Below, in pieces: positions 11,356 to 19,641 of a stretch of DNA of 64,000 nt; within the stretch, counting starts at the first letter, position 1; each line of letters opens with the position of its first letter. The position numbers were made by a program, and so were the translations under genes. The DNA comes from Enterobacter ludwigii. Lineage in GTDB: Bacteria > Pseudomonadota > Gammaproteobacteria > Enterobacterales > Enterobacteriaceae. The stretch lies in contig CP083824.1 of NCBI GenBank assembly GCA_023023105.1, positions 1,674,001 through 1,738,000 of the forward strand. Reading direction: 5' to 3'. The notes under the pieces were generated by a model. That model ran no database searches, was not told the origin of the DNA, and saw only the letters and a program-made list of their open reading frames with translations.

Positions 11356-11388
11356 GCCGGGCAAGCGCTAGCGCTGCCCGGCTTTTTT
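11356..11388 (+). terminator. Rho-independent terminator of putP
   Basis: The stem GCCGGGCA / TGCCCGGC encloses a self-complementary AGCGCTAGCGCT-like interior and is followed by six T residues, 22 bp after the putP stop. Confidence 0.85.
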
Positions 11389-11450
11389 CTTGCCAAAATC
11401 CGTAATTTCCTGTGATATCCATGTGCTTATAACAATGAGGATAGCGAAGC

Positions 11451-11870
11451 ATGACAATCAAAACAGGGGTAATGGCAGCGGCATTACTGATGCTGGCTGG
11501 CTGCACTGCGCCATCGCAACACGCGGCGGTAGAGACCTGCAAAGCGGATAACCAGATGCAGCAAACAACGCTCTATTTCGGACTGAACCGTCCGGCTGGG
11601 GCGCAGATCACCAGTAACGAGTGGCAGCAGTTTGTTGATCAGGACGTTACACCGCGTTTTCGTGACGGTCTGACGGTATTTGATGCGCGTGGGCAGTGGT
11701 TAGGGAACGACGGGAAAGTGGCGCGTGAACCGAGTAAAGCATTGATGCTGATCCACGGTAAAGATGCGCAGAGTGAAAAGAACATCGAAGCGTTACGCGG
11801 GATTTATAAATCCCGCTTCGCGCAGGAATCGGTGATGCGTGTCGACCAGCCGGTTTGCGTGCAGTTTTAA
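11451..11870 (+). CDS. DUF3574 lipoprotein
   Basis: This 139-residue protein begins with a lipoprotein signal peptide whose lipobox LAGC places the lipidated cysteine at residue 18. The mature domain, with TTLYFGLNRPAGAQI near the start and a conserved W-F-D-V pattern in the middle, resembles the DUF3574 family of small enterobacterial proteins. No function is known. It is a single-gene unit flanked by the putP terminator and by a palindrome shared with the convergent permease gene. Lipoprotein assignment is read from the sequence; the family assignment is from memory. Confidence 0.8.
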   Translation: MTIKTGVMAAALLMLAGCTAPSQHAAVETCKADNQMQQTTLYFGLNRPAGAQITSNEWQQFVDQDVTPRFRDGLTVFDARGQWLGNDGKVAREPSKALMLIHGKDAQSEKNIEALRGIYKSRFAQESVMRVDQPVCVQF

Positions 11871-11874
11871 TCGC

Positions 11875-11896
11875 AACGGCGGGATATCCCGCCGTT
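11875..11896. terminator. Palindrome between convergent genes, possible terminator
   Basis: A perfect 22-bp palindrome (AACGGCGGGAT and its complement) lies 4 bp after the lipoprotein stop and 5 bp beyond the stop of the convergent permease. The T tract after it is poor on the plus strand, so termination strength is uncertain. Confidence 0.5.
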
Positions 11897-11901
11897 CTCA
11901 T

Positions 11902-13086
11902 TTACAACACTAAACCCGCAAAACTCGCTGACAGCAGACTCACCAGCGTCGCGCCATACACCAGACGCAAACCAAAACGTGACACCACGTTCCCCTGCTG
12001 CTCGTTCAGGCCTTTAATCGCCCCGGCCACAATGCCGATGGATGCAAAGTTCGCGAACGACACCAGGAAGATGGACAAAATACCCAGCCCGCGCGGTGAC
12101 ATCGCATGAGCGATTTTTTGCAGCTCAATCATCGCCACAAATTCATTCGCCACCAGTTTGGTTGCCATAATACTGCCCGCATTTAAGGCATCGCTCAGAG
12201 GAATGCCCACCAGCCACGCCAGGGGATAAAATACATAACCCAGGATTTGCTGGAAGCTCATGCCAAACAGGCTGGAGAAGAGGGCGTTAACGGCGCTAAT
12301 AAGGGCAATAAAGCCAATCAGCATCGCCAGAATAATCATCGCCACTTTAAAACCGGCCAGAATATACTCGCCGAGCATTTCGAAGAAGCTCTGGGATTCA
12401 TGCAGTTTTTCAAGTTTGATATCCGGCTCCGCTTCCGGGCGCGCCGGGTTGATGACGGAGAGAATAATAAAAGTGCTGAACATGTTCAGAATCAGCGCCG
12501 CCACCACAAATTTGGCATCGAGCATGGTCATATAGGCGCCAACAATCGACAAAGAGACCGTCGACATGGCTGTAGCCGCCATCGTGAAGAGACGACGTGA
12601 GGAGAGATCGCCCAGCACGCCTTTGTAGGCAATGAAGTTTTCAGACTGGCCGAGGATCAATGAACTCACCGCATTAAAGGATTCCAGCTTGCCCATACCG
12701 TTCAGTTTTGACAGCAGCGTGCCGATCACCCGAATAAATATCGGCAGAATTCGCCAGTGTTGCAGAATACCGATCAGCGCGGAAATAAAAATAATCGGGC
12801 AAAGTACGCCGAGGAAAATGAACGCCAGCCCTTTTTCACCCATTCCGCCAAAGACAAAATTGGTGCCTTCGGCAGCAAATTTCAGCAGTGATTCAAAGAA
12901 CCCTGAGACGTATTTAATCAGGAATAACCCGCTTTCGGCGTGCAGGAAAAAGAACGCCAGAGCAATCTCAATGACAATCAGCTGTAAAACAAAACGAATG
13001 CGAACTTTTCGGCGGTCGAAACTCACCAGCCAGGCCAGCGCAAGAATAATCACCAGCGCCAGCAGGAAATGGACAATCTTAAACAT
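11902..13086 (-). CDS. NupC-family nucleoside permease
   Basis: This 394-residue integral membrane protein belongs to the concentrative nucleoside transporter (CNT/NupC) family, proton-driven importers of nucleosides. It has many hydrophobic segments and the family core [27 protein letters not shown] in the middle (GQSE is the nucleoside/cation site), plus [20 protein letters not shown] and the C-terminal [18 protein letters not shown]. It closely resembles E. coli NupC but lies between a lipoprotein gene and efeU rather than beside mntH, so I infer a paralogue rather than the nupC orthologue. The ATG start has only a weak ribosome site. It diverges from efeU. Confidence 0.88.
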   Translation of the reverse strand: MFKIVHFLLALVIILALAWLVSFDRRKVRIRFVLQLIVIEIALAFFFLHAESGLFLIKYVSGFFESLLKFAAEGTNFVFGGMGEKGLAFIFLGVLCPIIFISALIGILQHWRILPIFIRVIGTLLSKLNGMGKLESFNAVSSLILGQSENFIAYKGVLGDLSSRRLFTMAATAMSTVSLSIVGAYMTMLDAKFVVAALILNMFSTFIILSVINPARPEAEPDIKLEKLHESQSFFEMLGEYILAGFKVAMIILAMLIGFIALISAVNALFSSLFGMSFQQILGYVFYPLAWLVGIPLSDALNAGSIMATKLVANEFVAMIELQKIAHAMSPRGLGILSIFLVSFANFASIGIVAGAIKGLNEQQGNVVSRFGLRLVYGATLVSLLSASFAGLVL

Positions 13087-13261
13087 AATTAATTTTCACC
13101 AGGTGTTTGAGGCAGGTATTTAGCCACAGCCCTGATTAACCGTAAATGGGCATTTTCGTTATAACTTATAAACTTAACGATAACGACGGCAACTATTACC
13201 AGACTTTGCGTTTACAACTCGTCATCAAAACAACACACATTTCGCTTGTTTTTCTCTTCGC

Positions 13262-13280
13262 CGTAATGATAATCACTATC
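13262..13280 (+). promoter_or_regulatory. Fur box upstream of efeU
   Basis: The 19 bases match the Fur consensus GATAATGATAATCATTATC at 16 positions, including the whole central TAATGATAATCA. The site ends 57 bp before the efeU ATG. Fur-iron repression of efeUOB is known in E. coli. The box is about 175 bp from the divergent nucleoside permease start and is less likely to act on it. Confidence 0.85.
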
Positions 13281-13337
13281 ACAAGAATTTACCTTTCTTT
13301 GCATCAGTTGACTGCGATAAACATTTAAGGTGTCGGC

Positions 13338-14171
13338 ATGTTTGTTCCATTTCTCATTATGTTGCGTGAAGGGCTCGAAGCTGCCCTCATCGTCAGTCTC
13401 ATCGCCAGTTATCTGAAGCGAACCCGGCGTGGACGCTGGATTGGCGTCATGTGGGTGGGGGTGTTCCTTGCCGCGGCGCTCTGTCTGGGCCTGGGCATCC
13501 TGATCAATGAAACCACCGGTGAATTCCCGCAGAAAGAGCAGGAGCTGTTTGAAGGCATCGTTGCGGTGATCGCGGTGGTGATCCTCACCTGGATGGTGTT
13601 CTGGATGCGTAAAGTCTCCCGTAACGTAAAGGTACAGCTGGAGCAGGCGGTGGATAACGCCCTGCAAAAGAGCAATAACCACGGCTGGGCGCTGATCATG
13701 ATGGTCTTTTTCGCCGTCGCGCGTGAAGGCCTGGAGTCCGTTTTCTTCCTGCTGGCGGCGTTTCAGCAGGATGTCGGCATTTGGCCGCCGTTAGGTGCGA
13801 TGCTGGGCCTTGCTACGGCTGTGGTGCTGGGTTTCCTGCTCTACTGGGGCGGCATTCGCCTTAACCTGGGGGCCTTCTTCAAGTGGACGAGTCTGTTTAT
13901 TCTGCTGGTGGCGGCAGGGCTGGCGGCAGGGGCGATTCGCGCCTTCCATGAAGCGGGCCTGTGGAACCATTTCCAGGACGTGGCGTTTGATCTCAGCAAC
14001 GTTCTTTCCACTCATTCACTGACCGGCACCCTGCTCGAAGGCATCTTCGGCTATCAGGAAACCCCGAGCGTCAGCGAAGTGGCGATGTACTTTATCTATC
14101 TCATTCCGGCGCTGGTGCTGTTCGCAATGCCGCCGCGTTCCGGCACGCAGGCGTCGCGCGTTACACCATAA
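13338..14171 (+). CDS. efeU: EfeU, ferrous iron permease
   Basis: EfeU is the inner-membrane channel of the EfeUOB iron importer, active under acid and aerobic conditions and related to yeast Ftr1. The protein has 277 residues and about seven membrane segments. Both REGLE iron-handling motifs are intact, at residues 10-14 in the first helix and 129-133 in the fourth. The reading frame is uninterrupted, unlike E. coli K-12, where efeU carries a frameshift. It is the first gene of a Fur-controlled operon, with efeO 40 bp downstream. Confidence 0.97.
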   Translation: MFVPFLIMLREGLEAALIVSLIASYLKRTRRGRWIGVMWVGVFLAAALCLGLGILINETTGEFPQKEQELFEGIVAVIAVVILTWMVFWMRKVSRNVKVQLEQAVDNALQKSNNHGWALIMMVFFAVAREGLESVFFLLAAFQQDVGIWPPLGAMLGLATAVVLGFLLYWGGIRLNLGAFFKWTSLFILLVAAGLAAGAIRAFHEAGLWNHFQDVAFDLSNVLSTHSLTGTLLEGIFGYQETPSVSEVAMYFIYLIPALVLFAMPPRSGTQASRVTP

Positions 14172-14211
14172 TATTTGCTTTAGTTACAACATACTTTAAA
14201 AGGGAAGAGCC

Positions 14212-15339
14212 ATGGCAATTCAGTTCCGTCGTAGTGCATTATGCGCAGGCATCGCCGCGCTGTTCGCTTCTGCATTCTCCGCCTGGGGTGCGGATGTTCC
14301 TCAGGTTAAAGTCACCGTCAATGACAAGCAGTGTGAGCCGATGACCCTCACGGTTAACAGCGGCAAGACCCAGTTTATTATCCAGAACCACAGCCAGAAG
14401 GCGCTGGAGTGGGAAATTCTGAAGGGTGTACTGGTGGTGGAAGAGCGCGAAAATATCGCTCCTGGCTTCAGCCAGAAGATGACCGCCAACCTGCAGCCGG
14501 GCGAGTATGAGATGACCTGCGGTCTGCTGACTAACCCTAAAGGTAAGCTGATCGTCAAAGGTGAAGCAACGGCCGATGCGACGAAAGGTGCGGCGGTGCT
14601 GAGCCTGGGTGAGGCGATTACCGCCTATAAAGCGTATGTCTCCAAAGAGACGGCCGACCTGGTTGCGGGTACCAAAGCCTTTACCGATGCGGTGAAAGCA
14701 GGTGATATCGAAAAAGCGAAATCCCTCTATGCGCCAACCCGTCAGCACTACGAGCGTATCGAGCCGATTGCCGAGTTGTTCTCTGACCTTGATGGCAGCA
14801 TTGATGCCCGCGAAGACGATTTCGAGCAGAAAGCGGCCGATCCGAAATTCACCGGTTTCCACCGTCTGGAGAAAGCCCTGTTTGGCGACAACTCCACCAA
14901 AGGGATGGAGAAATACGCTGAGCAACTGAACGGTGACGTGCTGGAGTTGCAAAAGCGCATCAGCGAGCTGGCTTTCCCACCGTCAAAAGTGGTGGGCGGT
15001 GCCGCAGGGCTGATTGAAGAAGTGGCCGCGAGCAAAATCAGCGGTGAAGAAGATCGCTACAGCCATACCGATCTGTGGGATTTCCAGGCTAACGTTGACG
15101 GTTCACAAAAAATTGTCGATCTGCTGCGTCCTCAACTGCAGAAAGAGAACAGCGAACTGCTGGCTAAAGTGGATGCTAACTTCAAAAAAGTCGACGCCAT
15201 TCTGGCGAAGTACCGAACCAAAGACGGCTTTGAAACCTACGATAAGCTGACCGATGCCGACCGCAACGCGCTTAAAGGCCCGATTACCGCCCTGGCGGAA
15301 GATCTCTCCCTGCTGCGTGGCGTACTGGGTCTGGACTAA
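14212..15339 (+). CDS. efeO: EfeO, periplasmic iron-uptake component
   Basis: EfeO is the periplasmic partner of EfeU and EfeB. The 375-residue protein has a signal peptide ending at about residue 26 (SAWGA before DVPQVK), an N-terminal cupredoxin-like domain (about 30-120, [16 protein letters not shown] and EYEMTCGLL, both with cysteines) and a C-terminal M75 imelysin-like domain (from about 150) with the HxxE-type motif in [13 protein letters not shown]. The start follows GGGAAGAGCC. It is 40 bp after efeU and 5 bp before efeB, consistent with one transcript. Confidence 0.97.
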   Translation: MAIQFRRSALCAGIAALFASAFSAWGADVPQVKVTVNDKQCEPMTLTVNSGKTQFIIQNHSQKALEWEILKGVLVVEERENIAPGFSQKMTANLQPGEYEMTCGLLTNPKGKLIVKGEATADATKGAAVLSLGEAITAYKAYVSKETADLVAGTKAFTDAVKAGDIEKAKSLYAPTRQHYERIEPIAELFSDLDGSIDAREDDFEQKAADPKFTGFHRLEKALFGDNSTKGMEKYAEQLNGDVLELQKRISELAFPPSKVVGGAAGLIEEVAASKISGEEDRYSHTDLWDFQANVDGSQKIVDLLRPQLQKENSELLAKVDANFKKVDAILAKYRTKDGFETYDKLTDADRNALKGPITALAEDLSLLRGVLGLD

Positions 15340-15344
15340 GCACG

Positions 15345-16628
15345 ATGAATAAGCATAACGAAAGCGAGGTGGTTGAGCCTTCACGTCGTCGGTTGCTAAA
15401 AGGGGTCGGGGCGCTGGGGGGCGCTCTTGCGCTGGCTGGTGGGTGTCCGGTGGCGCATGCGGCGAAACCGCAAAGCGCACCCGGCACGCTGTCCCCTAAT
15501 GCTCGCATGGAGACGCAGCCGTTTTACGGTGAACATCAGTCGGGCATTCTGACACCGCAGCAGGCGTCGATGATGCTGGTGGCATTTGACTCACTGGCGA
15601 GTGATAAAGCTGATCTGGAGCGTCTGTTCCGTCTGCTGACGACACGTATCGCGTTTCTCACCGCAGGCGGGCCGGCACCGGAAACGCCAAATCCGCGTCT
15701 TCCGCCCATGGACTCCGGTATCCTGGGGCCGTTTATCGCCCCGGATAACCTGACGATGACCGTTTCGCTCGGTGAATCGCTGTTTGATGCGCGCTATGGA
15801 CTGGCAAAACAGAAGCCAAAAGCGCTGCAGAAAATGACGCGTTTCCCGAATGACTCGCTGGACGCTGCTCTTTGTCACGGTGACCTGCTTCTGCAGATTT
15901 GCGCCAATACCCAGGACACGGTGATCCACGCCCTTCGGGATATTATCAAGCACACGCCGGATCTGTTGAGCGTGCGCTGGAAGCGGGAAGGGTTTATCTC
16001 GGACCATGCTGCCCGCAGTAAAGGGAAAGAGACGCCGGTTAACCTGCTGGGCTTTAAGGACGGTACGGCCAACCCGGACAGCCACGATGGTGCGCTCATG
16101 AAGGAGGTGGTGTGGGTCACTGCCGATCAGGGCGAACCGACATGGGCCGTTGGGGGAAGTTATCAGGCCGTGCGGATTATTCAGTTCCACGTGGAGTTCT
16201 GGGACCGCACACCGCTCAAAGAGCAGCAGACGATTTTTGGTCGTGATAAGCAGAGTGGGGCACCGCTGGGCATGAAGAATGAGCATGATGTGCCCGACTA
16301 CGCCGGCGATCCGAATGGCGATGTGATTGCGCTGGACAGCCATATTCGTCTGGCTAATCCGCGCACCAAAGAGACGCAGTCCAGCCTGATGATGCGCCGT
16401 GGCTACAGCTACTCTCTGGGCGTAACCAACTCCGGTCAGCTTGATATGGGGCTGCTGTTCGTCTGCTATCAGCACGATCTGGAAAAAGGCTTCCTGACCG
16501 TGCAGAAGCGGCTAAATGGAGAAGCGCTGGAAGAGTACATTAAACCTATCGGCGGCGGCTATTTCTTTGCCCTGCCAGGCGTACGCGATCAACACGCGTA
16601 TCTCGCTCAAGGGCTGATTGAGGCCTGA
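15345..16628 (+). CDS. efeB: EfeB, Tat-exported DyP-type heme peroxidase
   Basis: EfeB is a heme-dependent dye-decolourising peroxidase exported folded to the periplasm, where it is thought to oxidise ferrous iron or help extract iron from heme. The 427-residue precursor carries a twin-arginine signal (SRRRLLKG at residues 13-20, then a mild hydrophobic stretch ending AHA). The DyP signature GFKDGTANP is present, with catalytic D239 in GFKDG (236-240). It starts 5 bp after efeO and ends the operon, followed by a strong terminator. Confidence 0.97.
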   Translation: MNKHNESEVVEPSRRRLLKGVGALGGALALAGGCPVAHAAKPQSAPGTLSPNARMETQPFYGEHQSGILTPQQASMMLVAFDSLASDKADLERLFRLLTTRIAFLTAGGPAPETPNPRLPPMDSGILGPFIAPDNLTMTVSLGESLFDARYGLAKQKPKALQKMTRFPNDSLDAALCHGDLLLQICANTQDTVIHALRDIIKHTPDLLSVRWKREGFISDHAARSKGKETPVNLLGFKDGTANPDSHDGALMKEVVWVTADQGEPTWAVGGSYQAVRIIQFHVEFWDRTPLKEQQTIFGRDKQSGAPLGMKNEHDVPDYAGDPNGDVIALDSHIRLANPRTKETQSSLMMRRGYSYSLGVTNSGQLDMGLLFVCYQHDLEKGFLTVQKRLNGEALEEYIKPIGGGYFFALPGVRDQHAYLAQGLIEA

Positions 16629-16632
16629 TCGC

Positions 16633-16669
16633 TGTCCCTGCGCCACGTTCGCAGGGACATTATTTTTTC
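16633..16669 (+). terminator. Rho-independent terminator of efeUOB
   Basis: The stem TGTCCCTGCG / CGCAGGGACA with a short loop is followed by TTATTTTTT, directly after the efeB stop. Confidence 0.85.
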
Positions 16670-16694
16670 ATATGACGATTCTGTTGTTATATTT

Positions 16695-16713
16695 CTGTAG
16701 TATTTCTGTATGA
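16695..16713 (+). promoter_or_regulatory. Candidate Pho box of phoH
   Basis: The sequence CTGTAGTA-TTT-CTGTATGA consists of two CTGT-led repeats with 11-bp periodicity, the pattern bound by phosphorylated PhoB. It lies about 160 bp upstream of the long phoH start. E. coli phoH has a PhoB-dependent promoter. The second element of each repeat deviates from the consensus, so this is a good candidate but not certain. Confidence 0.55.
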
Positions 16714-16853
16714 GACTGATTTCAACTGTAGGGACAGTCTTAAAAGTTGCAATCAGGTAAAATAAATGTTGCATTTATGATAACACCTGATGTAATTAAG
16801 ATAAGACAGCGGTAGTTCCCGGCAGTGATGCTGAATCACTATGGAGATCGCGA

Positions 16854-17918
16854 ATGGTTGCGTCCTGTACTGGACATGGTAAACACAACAACCGCAGCAC
16901 CCGGCGCGGAGGCTCAGACTCCGGCAGCGATTTCCTCACCACTAAATTCTCCCCCCTTCCTCAAGAATCTCGTTCGACCGACGTGCAGAATGGTGCGCGT
17001 AGCTGTTCCGTATCGTCATCCGATAAAGCAAGCAATGGCTTACAAGGAAGCCAACCCTCTGATGTTCGTGCGCATAATCGTGCTGAAACTGGCGCGTGTG
17101 ATGAATACCAACAACTCAAGGTGCTATCCATGGGAAGACAAAAAGCAGTGATCAAAGCTCGTCGCGAAGCAAAACGTGTGCTGAGACGGGATTCACGTAG
17201 CCATAAACAGCGTGAAGAAGAATCGGTCACCTCGCTTGTGCAGATGAGTGGCGTAGAAGCAATTGGCATGGCGCGGGACAGCCGTGACAATTCTCCAATT
17301 GTGGCGCGCAATGAGGCTCAGGCGCACTACCTGAATGCTATCGAGAGTAAACAGCTCATCTTTGCAACCGGTGAAGCCGGATGCGGGAAAACCTGGATCA
17401 GTGCAGCCAAAGCGGCGGAAGCGCTGATCCATAAGGACGTGGAGAGGATTATTGTCACCCGTCCGGTACTGCAAGCTGATGAAGATCTCGGCTTCTTGCC
17501 CGGAGACATTTCGGAGAAGTTTGCCCCATACTTCAGGCCTGTCTATGACGTGCTGGTGAAACGACTGGGGGCTTCCTTTATGCAGTACTGCCTGCGGCCA
17601 GAGATTGGCAAGGTGGAAATCGCGCCGTTCGCCTATATGCGCGGACGTACATTTGAAAATGCGGTCGTCATTCTTGACGAGGCTCAGAACGTGACCGCTG
17701 CGCAAATGAAGATGTTTTTGACGCGCCTCGGGGAGAACGTGACGGTTATCGTTAACGGCGATATTACCCAGTGTGACCTGCCATCCGGCGTGAAATCCGG
17801 ACTAAGCGACGCGATGTCACGTTTTGAGGAAGATGAGATGATTGGGGTGGTCCGCTTCACCAAAGAGGACTGCGTGCGATCGGCGCTGTGTCAGCGCACG
17901 TTGAAAGCGTACTACTGA
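16854..17918 (+). CDS. phoH: PhoH, phosphate-starvation-inducible ATPase
   Basis: PhoH is a cytoplasmic ATP-binding protein of the PhoH/helicase-1-like P-loop family, induced by phosphate starvation; its exact job is unknown. The long frame gives 354 residues. The Walker A motif GEAGCGKT is at 173-180 and Walker B (VVILDEAQN) at about 265-273. The conserved part begins at residue 93 (MGRQKAVIK), where an ATG at 17130 also has a good ribosome site (AAGG eight bases upstream). The first 92 residues are rich in Ser, Asn and Arg with unbiased codon use, so a 262-residue product from 17130 is a real alternative. The long start is kept because E. coli is annotated that way and GGAG lies seven bases upstream. 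Confidence 0.88.
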   Translation: MVASCTGHGKHNNRSTRRGGSDSGSDFLTTKFSPLPQESRSTDVQNGARSCSVSSSDKASNGLQGSQPSDVRAHNRAETGACDEYQQLKVLSMGRQKAVIKARREAKRVLRRDSRSHKQREEESVTSLVQMSGVEAIGMARDSRDNSPIVARNEAQAHYLNAIESKQLIFATGEAGCGKTWISAAKAAEALIHKDVERIIVTRPVLQADEDLGFLPGDISEKFAPYFRPVYDVLVKRLGASFMQYCLRPEIGKVEIAPFAYMRGRTFENAVVILDEAQNVTAAQMKMFLTRLGENVTVIVNGDITQCDLPSGVKSGLSDAMSRFEEDEMIGVVRFTKEDCVRSALCQRTLKAYY

Positions 17919-17933
17919 GTTTGCTGTTGTGTT

Positions 17934-17965
17934 CAAAGCCCGGGGAAACCGGGCTTTGTTTTTTG
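17934..17965 (+). terminator. Rho-independent terminator of phoH
   Basis: A perfect 10-bp stem CAAAGCCCGG / CCGGGCTTTG with a GGAAA loop is followed by a run of T residues, 15 bp after the stop codon. Confidence 0.9.
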
Positions 17966-18011
17966 TGCTTTCTATTCCCTTATATGTTTAAAGTCACTTT
18001 AGCTAACGTTG

Positions 18012-18695
18012 TTAAATAAAGCTGTCGTCATCATCGCTGTAGTCGTCATCTGCATCATTGTTCTGCCAGGTGTCGTTATTATTGCCGAACGGATCGTCCT
18101 GGTTGAGGAAGCGGGTGTCAGAGACATTATTAAAGTCGCCGTATTGATTACCGATAAACGACTCATTACCGGCGGGCGTTGTCGGTTCTTCGATGATGTT
18201 CACGATCTCTTCCGGCCGCGACTGATGGAACATACTGGTCAGCATCTCGGCCAGCACGACGCCACCGGCCACGCCAGCGGCTGTTTGCAGCGCGCCTGCC
18301 ATAAAACTGCCGCCGCGAGGAGCCGAAGCCGGCGCTGTCGCCCGTGAATAATCCTGCGCCTGTGGCTGTTGCTGCTGGGCATTCCAGCTGTTGTCCGGCT
18401 GCGGGTTGCTTTTTCCGCCACCAAACAGGCCGCCGAGGAAACTGCCGCCCGTCGAGGGTTTGCTTTTTTGCGCGGCTAATTCGCTTTCAAGCTCCTGAAC
18501 CCGGGCCTGCAGGCGTTTCAGCGCCGCTTCCTGAATCAAAATCGATTGCGCCATATAGTAGGGGGCCGCAGGCTGCTGTCTGACGAATTCCGCGATCTGA
18601 CGCTCTGCATCTGCATCCCGTTGGCTGTTTTGTTGTTCGGTCTGTTTCAGACGTTCGAAAAGGCCGTTGATTAGCTGCTGTTCTTCATATTGCAT
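18012..18695 (-). CDS. DUF2076 family protein of unknown function
   Basis: This 227-residue protein begins MQYEEQQLINGLFERLKQ and has a charged, probably coiled-coil N-terminal half (to about residue 80, with ARVQELESELAAQK). A Gly/Ser-rich low-complexity stretch with FLGGLFGGGK and a glutamine run follows, then a short hydrophobic GAL-TAAGVAGGVVLAEML segment and a very acidic Asp/Asn-rich C-terminus. This layout fits the DUF2076 family, annotated in places as periplasmic ligand-binding sensor proteins, but no signal peptide is evident. The start at 18693-18695 has GGAAGG eight bases upstream. The open frame continues far upstream through the tRNA-tail repeats, and that extension is rejected. 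Confidence 0.85.
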   Translation of the reverse strand: MQYEEQQLINGLFERLKQTEQQNSQRDADAERQIAEFVRQQPAAPYYMAQSILIQEAALKRLQARVQELESELAAQKSKPSTGGSFLGGLFGGGKSNPQPDNSWNAQQQQPQAQDYSRATAPASAPRGGSFMAGALQTAAGVAGGVVLAEMLTSMFHQSRPEEIVNIIEEPTTPAGNESFIGNQYGDFNNVSDTRFLNQDDPFGNNNDTWQNNDADDDYSDDDDSFI

Positions 18696-18825
18696 GACAA
18701 TAACCTTCCGCTCTCCAGGGGGGATACCGCCTAGTTTATCAGCGGTGATAAACTGTGTCTGGCGAGTGAAATGTTTGTTTAAGATTGGTTGCAAGTTAGC
18801 TGAAACTCGCTCTGTTTTTGGGGCT

Positions 18826-18853
18826 AAAAAAAAGCCCGCATTTTCATGCGAGC
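18826..18853 (-). terminator. Outermost terminator of the tRNA-Ser repeat array
   Basis: On the minus strand the stem GCTCGCAT / ATGCGGGC (one G-T pair) with a GAAA loop is followed by eight T residues. It is the last element of the repeat array downstream of the first tRNA-Ser copy. Its arms differ from those of the three inner terminators but equal those of the second locus. Confidence 0.8.
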
Positions 18854-18866
18854 TCTTCTTTAAATA

Positions 18867-19416
18867 TGGCGGTGAGGGGGGGATTGACTCGCTTTGCTCG
18901 CCCTGCGGGCAGCCTGTTCGCTGCGCTCTCAGTCTGTCCAACTGGCTGTCGCCAGTTGTCGAACCCCGGTCGGGGATTCTCATCCCCCCTGCATGAGTGC
19001 AACATGCGAAAAAAAAGCCCGTACTTTCGTACGAGCTCTTCTTTAAAGATGGCGGTGAGGGGGGGATTGACTCGCTTTGCTCGCCCTGCGGGCAGCCTGT
19101 TCGCTGCGCTCTCAGTCTGTCCAACTGGCTGTCGCCAGTTGTCGAACCCCGGTCGGGGATTCTCATCCCCCCCTGCATGAGTGCAACATGCGAAAAAAAG
19201 CCCGTACTTTCGTACGAGCTCTTCTTTAAAGATGGCGGTGAGGGGGGGATTGACTCGCTTTGCTCGCCCTGCGGGCAGCCTGTTCGCTGCGCTCTCAGTC
19301 TGTCCAACTGGCTGTCGCCAGTTGTCGAACCTCGGTCGGGGATTCTCATCCCCCCCTGCATGAGTGCAACATGCGAAAAAAAAGCCCGTACTTTCGTACG
19401 AGCTCTTCTTTAAATA
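18867..19416 (-). repeat. Three tandem 183-184 bp tRNA-tail repeats downstream of tRNA-Ser copy 1
   Basis: Units begin (plus coordinates) at 18867, 19050 and 19233, and the fourth period starts the complete tRNA at 19417. Each unit opens with the last 19 nucleotides of the tRNA-Ser gene including CCA (18867-18885, 19050-19068, 19233-19251). About 125 bp of GC-rich, hairpin-rich sequence follows, ending in a T-run terminator next to the following tRNA tail. On the minus strand, in transcript order, each unit is terminator, GGGGGGGAT block, CAACTGGC/GCCAGTTG hairpin, GAGCAAAGCGAG, tRNA tail. The architecture matches the E. coli tyrT repeats (178 bp, 19-bp tRNA tail, source of RtT RNA); whether an RNA is made here is inference. 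Short frames in both directions across the repeats are not credible genes. Confidence 0.9.
19376..19403 (-). terminator. Terminator directly after tRNA-Ser copy 1
   Basis: On the minus strand the stem GCTCGTAC / GTACGGGC with a GAAA loop and eight T residues lies about 14 bases beyond the tRNA CCA end. The same hairpin recurs in the array at 19009-19036 and 19193-19219. Confidence 0.85.
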
Positions 19417-19504
19417 TGGCGGTGAGGGGGGGATTCGAACCCCCGATACGTTGCCGTATACACACTTTCCAGGCGTGCTCCTTCAGCCACTCGGACACCT
19501 CACC
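19417..19504 (-). tRNA. tRNA-Ser (anticodon GGA), copy 1
   Basis: An 88-nt serine tRNA gene with encoded CCA. The acceptor stem GGTGAGG pairs with CCTCACC, the anticodon loop reads CTGGAAA (anticodon GGA), and a long variable arm and the T-loop GGTTCGAATCC are visible. It is identical over its whole length to the copy at 22457-22544 and to what I recall of E. coli serX. It has its own promoter (19548-19576). In E. coli only one such gene lies here, next to ghrA; this copy, about 3 kb from ghrA, is the extra one. Confidence 0.97.
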
Positions 19505-19547
19505 ATATTGTTTTGCTGCCTGACCGCTTGGGGGGCAACGGGGCGCT

Positions 19548-19576
19548 ACTATAGGGAGTTGCGCTAAAACGGTCAA
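19548..19576 (-). promoter_or_regulatory. Sigma-70 promoter of tRNA-Ser copy 1
   Basis: On the minus strand TTGACC, 17 bases, TATAGT is followed by the GC-rich discriminator AGCGCCCC, typical of stable-RNA promoters under stringent control. The likely start point is about 35-40 bases upstream of the tRNA. Confidence 0.85.
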
Positions 19577-19641
19577 GCAGATTTTCTGCTTTAGTGCCTG
19601 TTCGGTTAAGCCTTAATCAGCTCATGTCGCTTAGAGCCGGA

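Noticed and set aside
16825..17151. A 108-residue frame overlapping the phoH start
   Set aside because: No family match and no codon bias; mentioned only in connection with the uncertain phoH N-terminus.
18012..19361. A 449-residue frame on the minus strand joining the repeats to the DUF2076 gene
   Set aside because: The N-terminal 220 residues are translations of the tRNA-tail repeats; the real gene starts at 18695 with its own ribosome site.
18826..19416. The regularly spaced repeats as a CRISPR array
   Set aside because: Units are 183-184 bp and nearly identical throughout, with no unique spacers and no cas genes; they carry tRNA tails and terminators.
18818..19523. Several 60-138 residue plus-strand frames within the repeats
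   Set aside because: They are the same translated repeat (GGLTRFARPAGSLFAAL type) and exist only because the unit lacks stops in that frame; no ribosome sites and no family.
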